From JAHECW01 sp964641415 (GTDB lineage Bacteria > Acidobacteriota > Thermoanaerobaculia > Thermoanaerobaculales > Sulfomarinibacteraceae), in assembly GCA_964641415.1 (NCBI GenBank), contig CAZXMW010000009.1, forward strand, positions 24,548 to 88,547: a stretch of 64,000 nt of DNA, in the 5' to 3' direction. The number at the start of each line of letters is the position of its first letter. Within the stretch, counting starts at the first letter, position 1. Of this stretch, positions 54,901 to 60,814 are shown one piece after another. The notes under the pieces are model-generated. The model searched no databases. It was not told the origin of the DNA and saw nothing but the letters and a program-made list of their open reading frames with translations. A program made the translations under genes and the position numbers.

Positions 54901-55681
54901 TGAGCAACCGCTCGGAGACGACGTAGGCCACATCCTCGCGGGCGATGCGGACCTGCTCGAAGCGGTCCTTGACCCGACGCAGGGTGTCGGCCACGAACTG
55001 GAAGCGCGGGTTGTCGAAGAGGCTCTCCTGAACCCCGGACACGAACCTGAAGCGCGTGCCCTTGCAGACCTCACCCAGCTCCCGCAGGAAGCTCAGGTCG
55101 AGGCTCAGCTCCTGGTCCTTGCGGGATCGCAGGTAGTCCAGGAGCTCGTCGAGGACCAGCAGGAGACCGTGCTCTGGGTACTCCTTCTGGAAGGCCGACA
55201 TCATCTCGCCGAAGGCGGCCTTGTTCTCGTGACGGTCGGCCGTCGAGGGGAACTGGTACGGCACGCCAAGACCGTCCAGACCTTCCTCCAGCACTGCACA
55301 GAGGATGTCGCGTAGGGACATGGTGGTCGAGCCGATCTCGGCCCGGATCACCTTGAACCGGCCGGCTATATGCTTGGCACCCTCGGCGACCGCTGCGTTG
55401 GTGAGCGCGGTCGCCATCTCGCCGTGCTCCGCCACCGCCGAGATCGTGGCCATCAGATGGGACTTACCGGTGCCGTAGTTGCCGACGATCATCAGCCCGC
55501 GGTTGTCGGTCGGTTGCTCGAACTGGAGCTGAGGAAAGACGAGGTTGTTGAGCTGGTCAGCCATCCTCTCGGAAATCACGAAGGTCTCGACGAGGCGACG
55601 GGCGTCGCCTTCTCTGTCTGCTTCTCTGAGCTGGACAACCGACTCGATGGGGTCGAACTGAATGAGATCGCCGTACTTCAT
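51983..55681 (-). CDS. brxC: BREX-3 large P-loop ATPase BrxC
   Basis: A 1232-residue protein with an N-terminal AAA-type ATPase. Walker A is GNYGTGKS (67-74), followed by a Walker B-like LLLVLDELLDYL (about residues 160-171). The long remainder includes helical regions and a zinc-like CPHCSYRPLEES near residue 1095. BrxC/PglY is, with PglZ, present in every BREX type and forms ring-like assemblies needed for both methylation and phage exclusion. The ATG at 55681 overlaps the brxF stop by ATGA. Its length is normal for the family. It is probably the energy-driven organiser of the complex. Confidence 0.93.
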   Translation of the reverse strand: MKYGDLIQFDPIESVVQLREADREGDARRLVETFVISERMADQLNNLVFPQLQFEQPTDNRGLMIVGNYGTGKSHLMATISAVAEHGEMATALTNAAVAEGAKHIAGRFKVIRAEIGSTTMSLRDILCAVLEEGLDGLGVPYQFPSTADRHENKAAFGEMMSAFQKEYPEHGLLLVLDELLDYLRSRKDQELSLDLSFLRELGEVCKGTRFRFVSGVQESLFDNPRFQFVADTLRRVKDRFEQVRIAREDVAYVVSERLLKKSESQQGQIRGHLVQFAPLFGAMNERIEEFIRLYPVHPAYLDTFERVYVAEKREVLKTLSVAIRQLVDQDVPADEPGLIAYDSYWQTLQDNPSFRSVSEIKEVIDKSSVLEGRIQQAFTRPQYRPAALRLIRALSVHRLTTGDIYGPLGATAEELRDDLCLLLPIPEKDAEFLKTMVETVLKEILKTVSGQFISFNPENGQYFLDLKKDIDFDSLIEKKAESLADDQLDRYYFDALRRVVLEDPDAPQHVPGYRIWEHEIEWRERKAGRSGYLFFGAPNERSTAQPPRDFYLYFIQPFDPPYFKDEKKADEVFFRLKRRDDDFDRILKLYAGAREQASTASGSNKKIYEDKATEHLRSLTSWFREHMTTAFEVAYQGRGRSLADVVQGKIAGGLTRATVRDLVNIAGSVCLAPEFEDKSPDYPVFSVVVTRDNREQAAQDALRWIAGSVKSKSGTAVLDALELLDGDHLKPRSSRYAKSVLDAVSQKGQGQVVNRNELVSDFAGVDYWTRFRLEPEFLAVVLAALVHSGDVVLSIPGRKLDAAAVDQFAKIPISDMACFKHIERPRDLPLGALQELFDLLGVPKGLVVDPSKRDEGVTQLQGRVAERVNKTVVAHSHVADMVLWAKPILSEQEQAEWRAKLAEHKAFLESLQAFNTQGKLKNFPYDTTQVTAQSAGLSLVHEVEELMQLVQQVGPVTAYLGKAEAVLDASHPWALDVREKRGELLAKVTSPKHRADPSFQRSLGQVLAQLKAGYQDAYVDAHSKCRLGANDDKKKGALTKDSRLAQLQKLAGVEMMPTQQLRTFENGLFALKTCFSLTKADLEADPICPHCSYRPLEESTTGAPVAVVLRDLDEQLDDLVKDWTATLVANLEDPTVAENVELLTDPKGKEAVAQFLERRELPDPVGPVFVKALQDVLSGLQKVVLSRESLHHALVSGGLPCTLGDVRERFEKHLLEATKGKDPTKVRIILE

Positions 55682-56178
55682 GCTTGCTCCTGCGGATGAT
55701 CGGATCGGGGCTCTCTGGCCGCGACGATGATGGCGTCTGGCCGGTCGTACCGCCTCGCTTCTGGATGACCTGGTCGCGCATACGTGAGGTTGGTGCCGTC
55801 GGTCTCTCCCGGCCATGCCACGATGAGAGTCCTGTCACGTGAGATGCCCTGCAGCAACCGCAGCGGGTCCACCGCCAGCTCCGGGTCGAACAGCAGCTCC
55901 ACATTGTCGAGAGCCGCAGTGTCGCCACCGACCGAGCCAACGATGTCGTCCACGAGGCGCGACACCGAGATCGCCCGCTGACGCTTGGTGAGCTCGAGGA
56001 GCCGCTCGGACAGCTGGAGATTCAGGTTGAGGACCGGCCACCCCGCGGCCTCGGTGGCCGTTCGGAGCGCTGAGGTCTTTCCTGTCCGAGCTGGGCCGAC
56101 CACGAGGACCAATCGATGGTAGAGCCCCGCCGCCTCTGTTGCGCCAGAGACGATTCGGTCAAACAGAGACTCGCTCAT
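55678..56178 (-). CDS. brxF: BREX-3 small P-loop protein BrxF
   Basis: A 166-residue ATPase-like protein, first gene of the operon and the marker of BREX type 3. The P-loop is VVGPARTGKTSALR (residues 26-39). The body includes LNLNLQLSERLLELTKRQRA and a Walker B/sensor-like region (LDNVELLFDPEL, TLIVAWPG), ending TYARPGHPEARRYD. The start at ATG 56178 gives the usual length; a longer frame runs upstream without a better ribosome-binding site. Its stop overlaps the brxC start. It lies head-to-head with the GIY-YIG gene across 296 bases, which must hold both promoters. Confidence 0.85.
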   Translation of the reverse strand: MSESLFDRIVSGATEAAGLYHRLVLVVGPARTGKTSALRTATEAAGWPVLNLNLQLSERLLELTKRQRAISVSRLVDDIVGSVGGDTAALDNVELLFDPELAVDPLRLLQGISRDRTLIVAWPGETDGTNLTYARPGHPEARRYDRPDAIIVAAREPRSDHPQEQA

Positions 56179-56474
56179 GGTCAAGAGGCTCCGATCGTTC
56201 GTGCCCCGTGTTTCCGCACCTGTCACGTGAACCCGGAGCGCCGGCACAGTCCTACGATACGGGCGCGCCTCAAGCCATTGGAGTTTCGGATTTTACTGGC
56301 CAGTTTTAAGCCCCCGTCCCGATGTCGGCCACCCCACCATCCTAGCGCGGGCACCCAACCCCCGCCAGCCCAGAGATACCAAGTCAACCCGATAAGAACA
56401 GTGCACCGTCGTACCGGCTAGGATCTGCAGTATCCTGCTGAATGCGTCAATCATGAACGAGAGGATTCCCGGCC
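56179..56474. promoter_or_regulatory. Divergent control region between brxF and the GIY-YIG gene
   Basis: This 296-base gap has no convincing gene. It contains AT-rich patches (around 56284-56312) suitable for a minus-strand promoter for brxF. The near-palindrome AGGATCTGCAGTATCCT (56420-56436) lies 39 bases before the GIY-YIG start and could be an operator. No exact -10/-35 pair stands out on either strand. Confidence 0.35.
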
Positions 56475-57257
56475 ATGACGGACAGTACATCTGGGATATG
56501 GGCGCTATCGGATCTCGGTTTTCTTGAGGTCGGCGAGTGGAGAATTCGGGGCGATGATTTCCGCGCTGACATCTCGAGCCACGGGTCCGTCAGCAAGTTG
56601 CTCTACGCGTTTTGCTCGGGCTCCGAGGTCCTGTACATCGGCAAGTCGACCAACACGCTGGCCCAGCGGATGGCGCAGTACGAGCAACCTGGCCCAACTC
56701 AACGGACCAATATCCGAAACAACCGGGACATCAGGCAGCTCCTCCTCGCTGGCGAGCGTGTTCGCATCATGGTATTCGTTGAGCCTGAGCCAGTGTTCTA
56801 CCGGGGATACCGCGTCAACCTGGCCGCCGGCTTGGAGGACGAGCTCATCCAGAAGCTCCAGCCCAAGTGGAACAAGCTTGGAAAGAGCTGGCCGGGATCG
56901 ACCAGCCGATCGGCGAATTCGGCATCGGTCGGCTCCGAAACGCACTCACCCGCCGGCACCGAACTGTCTTGGGGGACGATCAGAGAGAGGATTCGCCCTG
57001 GGGCGAAGATCAGGCACTGGTCGAAGCACAGCGGCTACTTGGAAGGCTCGTTCACGATCTCCGCAGTCGGTGAGAACTCCGTCGAAGTCGACTCTCCAGG
57101 CGCGAGGAACACCCAGATTGTCCCCGCCGCCGACTTCAGCAAGGTGCTAGCCGTGTGGGCGAAGTACATGGCTGGCGATCTGCCACGGCACAAGCTCCGA
57201 GACATGACGAGGTTTTCCACCTACATCATCAGCATCATTCGCCACGTCTCTGGTTGA
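56475..57257 (+). CDS. GIY-YIG nuclease-domain protein divergent from BREX
   Basis: A 260-residue protein. Residues 40-135 form a GIY-YIG domain: LLYAFCSGSEVLYIGKST with the YIG triplet at 54-56 and the GIY position replaced by YAF, then Arg65, and the metal-binding glutamate and asparagine in LEDELIQKLQPKWNKLG. The C-terminal part (residues 160-260) is an unrelated domain, perhaps a reader or DNA-binding module (ISAVGENSVEVDSPGARNT). Such nucleases can restrict modified or foreign DNA. Its ATG at 56475 follows an AGAGGA sequence. Its position next to brxF suggests a defence role. Confidence 0.75.
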   Translation: MTDSTSGIWALSDLGFLEVGEWRIRGDDFRADISSHGSVSKLLYAFCSGSEVLYIGKSTNTLAQRMAQYEQPGPTQRTNIRNNRDIRQLLLAGERVRIMVFVEPEPVFYRGYRVNLAAGLEDELIQKLQPKWNKLGKSWPGSTSRSANSASVGSETHSPAGTELSWGTIRERIRPGAKIRHWSKHSGYLEGSFTISAVGENSVEVDSPGARNTQIVPAADFSKVLAVWAKYMAGDLPRHKLRDMTRFSTYIISIIRHVSG

Positions 57258-57295
57258 TTCGTCCCACGCACACGGCCCCGTTTCGCAGTAGCCTA

Positions 57296-58972
57296 GTTCC
57301 CATCCGGAGTGCCTTAAGTCCTTTGTAATCTGAGAGAAAACGCGCATTCAAAGCTGGAAAATTCGTTCCCGTTGGCGTACAATGTATTTGTACAAGACAT
57401 TGATTCTACGCCGTTTACGGAGAGCGAGGCCAACAGAGAATGCGCGAAAATCACAAAATCCAACCGACACTCACCGAGCCGTGGCTCGATCTGCCGCATG
57501 CCAAAGAACTCAAGGCCATCTCTGACCTTCTTGACCAACATCCTATTCTCGGCGCCCTGGTGGCGCAAGATATCTCTCGTGGCAAGTCGAAGCGCTGCGC
57601 CGGTTTGACCGGCGAGCAGGCTCTGCGCGCCTTGATCATCAAGCAGATGAACAGCTTCAGCTACGACGAGCTGACGTTTCATATTGCCGACTCCCAGACA
57701 TTCCGGGTCTTCTGCAAGATCGGGCTGACGGACCAAGCGCCCAGGCGATCGACGTTGGCGGAAAACATCAAGCGCATCACTGCCTCGACGCTCGAACAGG
57801 TCAATCGCATCATCGTCGCGGCGGCGAATTCCGCCGGGATAGAACGGGGTCGGAAGGTCCGCATCGACAGCACGGTGTCTGAGACGAACATCCACCCGCC
57901 AAGCGACTCATCGCTGCTCTTCGACTGCGTTCGTGTACTGACTCGAATCATGACGGCCCTCAGAGAGCTGGGCGTCCAGATCGAGTTCTCGAACAGGACG
58001 CGTCGTGCCAAGCGCCGGTGGATTGCGATCTCAAGGGCCCGCGGCAAACGCCAGCGCAGGAAGCTGTACCGCAATCTCGTCAACGCCACCGAAGAGGTCC
58101 TCGCCGCTGCCATCGCCGCTGCAGAGGCTGCGCGGACACACGAAGAGGGATCATTCGAAGATGTCATGCGACGTGAAGCCCTGATCGGCGAGCTCAGGCA
58201 CTACTTGCCACTGACAGCCCAAGTCCTCGACCAGGCACGGCGTCGTGTCTTCGACGGCGAGACAGTCCCTGCCTCGGAGAAGCTTGTCTCCATTTTCGAG
58301 GAGCACACCGACATCATCGTCAAAGCACCCCGCGAAACTCTGTTCGGGCACAAGGTGACGTTGACCGGAGGGGCCTCCTCCATGATCCTCGACTGTGTGA
58401 TCTCTCAAGGCAACCCCGCCGATTCGTCCCTCGCTTGCACGATGATCGAACGCCAGATCGAAATCTTCGGTCGGCCACCGCTCAAGGCGTCTTTCGACGG
58501 CGGATACGCATCCAAGGCCAACCTCGAGAACATCAAGACCATGGGGGTACGGGACGCCGCCTTCCACAGGAAGCGGGGCCTGGAAGAGTCGGACATGGCG
58601 AAAAGTCGTTGGGTCTTCAAACAGATGAAGAACTTCAGAGCGGGAATCGAGGGCTGCATCTCGTTCCTCAAACGCATCTTCGGCCTGAGCCGCTGCACAT
58701 GGCGATCGCAACCATCATTTGAAAGCTACGTTTGGGCGTCCGTCGTCAGCTGCAACCTGCTCGTCATCGCCAGACATCTGATCGAGTAGCCTCCGAAGTC
58801 TCCCCGCTGCAATTTCGACCTCAGCCTCTGCAGGCTGTGCCCCACCGGCGTAGCCCTTGCGATTCTCTGTCCCGTTTCACTGCCGATCGTACCCAGCTAC
58901 CATGTCCTCAGCTTTGGCTGCGTATCATGGGTGAGACGGCCGCCGCGAAATCGGCCCAATCCGGATGGGAAC
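57296..58972 (+). mobile_element. Complete insertion sequence, ISNCY-like (ISDol1-type)
   Basis: A 1677-bp element with one transposase gene. The ends carry 13-bp perfect inverted repeats, GTTCCCATCCGGA at 57296-57308 and its reverse complement at 58960-58972. It is flanked by a 7-bp direct duplication of TAGCCTA (57289-57295 and 58973-58979), which shows real transposition into this site. The transposase is full length. Family assignment rests on protein features and 7-bp duplication; it should be treated as provisional. It sits between the GIY-YIG and M48 peptidase genes and interrupts neither. Confidence 0.93.
57440..58789 (+). CDS. DDE transposase of the insertion sequence
   Basis: A 449-residue transposase with a DDE triad: the first Asp in RIDSTVSETNIHPPSDSSLL, the second in SFDGGYASKANLENI, and the Glu in FRAGIEGCISFLKRIFGLSR. 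The N-terminal region (GEQALRALIIKQMNSFSYDELTFHIADS) matches the DUF772/InsH-like transposase N-domain. A central helical insert (residues 170-260) is typical of the larger ISNCY-like enzymes. The gene is intact and starts at ATG 57440, 144 bases inside the left end. A weak TACAAT is present in the upstream leader. Confidence 0.9.
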   Translation: MRENHKIQPTLTEPWLDLPHAKELKAISDLLDQHPILGALVAQDISRGKSKRCAGLTGEQALRALIIKQMNSFSYDELTFHIADSQTFRVFCKIGLTDQAPRRSTLAENIKRITASTLEQVNRIIVAAANSAGIERGRKVRIDSTVSETNIHPPSDSSLLFDCVRVLTRIMTALRELGVQIEFSNRTRRAKRRWIAISRARGKRQRRKLYRNLVNATEEVLAAAIAAAEAARTHEEGSFEDVMRREALIGELRHYLPLTAQVLDQARRRVFDGETVPASEKLVSIFEEHTDIIVKAPRETLFGHKVTLTGGASSMILDCVISQGNPADSSLACTMIERQIEIFGRPPLKASFDGGYASKANLENIKTMGVRDAAFHRKRGLEESDMAKSRWVFKQMKNFRAGIEGCISFLKRIFGLSRCTWRSQPSFESYVWASVVSCNLLVIARHLIE

Positions 58973-59075
58973 TAGCCTAGCTATCAGGTTCCCCAAGCGC
59001 CGAGCGGAGTTCGCCGAGACGGTCGCGTGCAATCGGGAGTACCCAAGGTGCCGCCCCTCGTGGCCGTCACAACGC

Positions 59076-60338
59076 TCAGCTAACAGGACTCTCCGCCTCA
59101 TTGATCTTCTTTGCGGTCTTGTACGCGTCAAACAGAATGTATGCGAACCACGGATAGTAGAGCAAGAGGCCAATCCAGGGAATGACAACGACGGCAACCG
59201 CGATCAGCAAGAAGAGAAGACCCTTGACAAGCTGACCGTTGTAAGCCTGCCCGGCGCCCTCGAAAATCGCTGAGGCGAACGCCGCCAAGCCGGGTATCTT
59301 TTTGATATTCAAGAATCCCCGAGAAGCAGGGTTCTCGGGAAGTGAAACGATCTCTTTGTACTGATCAGATTCGGCAAACTCGATGAGATGGGAGATCCGA
59401 TTCAACAGATAGGGGTGAGTCTGAACCAGCTCCGCATACCTAACCTGTGGGTCCCGGCTGGTCTCGGTGATCTGTTTCAAGATTGACTCGAGGCCGGCCT
59501 CATTGAAAACCGATGTTCCGACGTGAACCTTGGCCAATGCAGTGATCGTCTTATGAAGGTCTAAGCTAGCAATCAATCCAGCCCGGTCCGAAGTCCGTTC
59601 CCCTTTTCGATTGTATGCTAAAAAGAAGTAGCTAAAGATCGTGGACACTATCGGTACGCTTACCGGGCCGGTTGAGACGAATGGCGACACAACAGTGTGC
59701 TGGTTTTGGATGTGTCCCAGTTCATGGCCAACCACCGAGGCCAACTCCTGGTCATCAAGTTGTTCGCATATGGCTGAGGAAACCAAAACCGAATACGGAC
59801 GGCCGAATCCGACGGCGAAAGCATCAAGACTGGGCGACTGAAACACGAGCAGTCTGAACGAACTCCGCTCGATTCCAAGCCTTGCACAGCAGGTCATAGC
59901 GATGCTTTCCAATCGGGGGAGAGATGACTCGGTTACTAGCAAGGCGTTTCCCGCGAATGTCGATGCCTTTACTCGAGAGAGTAGAGCCAGGGCGAGGATC
60001 GAACCGATATAGATCACATGGAACGCCCCGAATCCGGCACCCTGAAATCCCACCAGTATCACTCTCGTTATGATCAGAACCAGAATCAAAGGTATGGCTA
60101 GTGATCTGAACTCCCCTTCTGTAACGTAGCTTGTTGGTTTGTCGAACTTCGGTACCGAGGCTTTCCCTGTTCGAGGTGTTTCGCTTAAAAAGTCCGGATG
60201 ATCCGACATTGCTTTCCACGAGCCATTGTGGCTGACTAGTATTTCGGGACCGAACTGTTGAGCGATCTGTTGCGTCGAGAACGGCCCCGCTATCTCGCCC
60301 TCAATGAAAACATAGTGTGTATGGGCCGAAGAAACCAC
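59076..60338 (-). CDS. Membrane-bound M48 zinc metallopeptidase with GYF_2-like and TM2-like ends
   Basis: A 420-residue protein. Residues 8-50 resemble a GYF_2 domain (YVFIEGEIAGPFSTQQI). Two transmembrane helices (80-98 and 103-120) follow. The M48 peptidase core has HELGH at 205-209 and the further acidic ligand region ERTSDRAGL. The last 60 residues form hydrophobic helices with the GAGQAYNGQLVKGLLFLL pattern of TM2-type proteins. It is probably an inner-membrane protease for quality control, like HtpX, but the domain combination is uncommon. It ends about 100 bases from the insertion sequence and is transcribed toward it. Confidence 0.85.
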   Translation of the reverse strand: MVSSAHTHYVFIEGEIAGPFSTQQIAQQFGPEILVSHNGSWKAMSDHPDFLSETPRTGKASVPKFDKPTSYVTEGEFRSLAIPLILVLIITRVILVGFQGAGFGAFHVIYIGSILALALLSRVKASTFAGNALLVTESSLPRLESIAMTCCARLGIERSSFRLLVFQSPSLDAFAVGFGRPYSVLVSSAICEQLDDQELASVVGHELGHIQNQHTVVSPFVSTGPVSVPIVSTIFSYFFLAYNRKGERTSDRAGLIASLDLHKTITALAKVHVGTSVFNEAGLESILKQITETSRDPQVRYAELVQTHPYLLNRISHLIEFAESDQYKEIVSLPENPASRGFLNIKKIPGLAAFASAIFEGAGQAYNGQLVKGLLFLLIAVAVVVIPWIGLLLYYPWFAYILFDAYKTAKKINEAESPVS

Positions 60339-60487
60339 GATTCGCCCCTCTCTAATGATCTGTCTTCGAATTCGCGCTCACTCAGCCAGAGGGCTGCGCC
60401 GCAATCAGCGGCATACATCTGCTCTCGAGATTGCCCAGTCTCGTCCAACCTGAGTCGACATCAGAACTCCTCTTGAGTCGATACCCG

Positions 60488-60703
60488 TCAGTCACTCGGC
60501 TCGCTATCAACCACCTTGTCTACGGACTTACAGAAATTCGAGATTCTTCGATTCCGTTGATAGGAGCTTGGATTTCCACCCCTCGATTTACTGCGACTTT
60601 CCAGCGCGCCCTCCGCAACGATGTACGCGCCCTTAAGCGCCACCTTCGTCGCCTTGGGATGACGTTGAGCGAACGACAAGAGCGATCCAAGTCCAAGCTT
60701 CAT
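60488..60703 (-). CDS. Small unknown protein
   Basis: A 71-residue protein with a clear ribosome-binding site (AAAGGAG 9 bases before the ATG at 60703), which makes it a credible gene despite its size. It starts MKLGLGSLLSFAQRHPKATK, has an amphipathic helical N-terminal half and a charged Arg/Ser-rich tail ending DSEPSD. No family recognised. It lies between the subtilase and M48 genes on the same strand, 150 bases before the M48 gene. Confidence 0.6.
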   Translation of the reverse strand: MKLGLGSLLSFAQRHPKATKVALKGAYIVAEGALESRSKSRGGNPSSYQRNRRISNFCKSVDKVVDSEPSD

Positions 60704-60814
60704 ATCAACGGGCTCCTTTCAAAAGCAGGTGTGTCAACGGGGTGAAGTGGTCCCCGGTATCCGATCCAGGGAATCTTGGGAATGCTCCAACGAAACGTAT
60801 ACATGCGAACCGGC

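Noticed and set aside
40077..56178. DISARM or a type I restriction system
   Set aside because: BrxC and PglZ are both present and the methyltransferase and helicase match BREX type 3. There is no drmA/drmB or hsdS-like specificity subunit.
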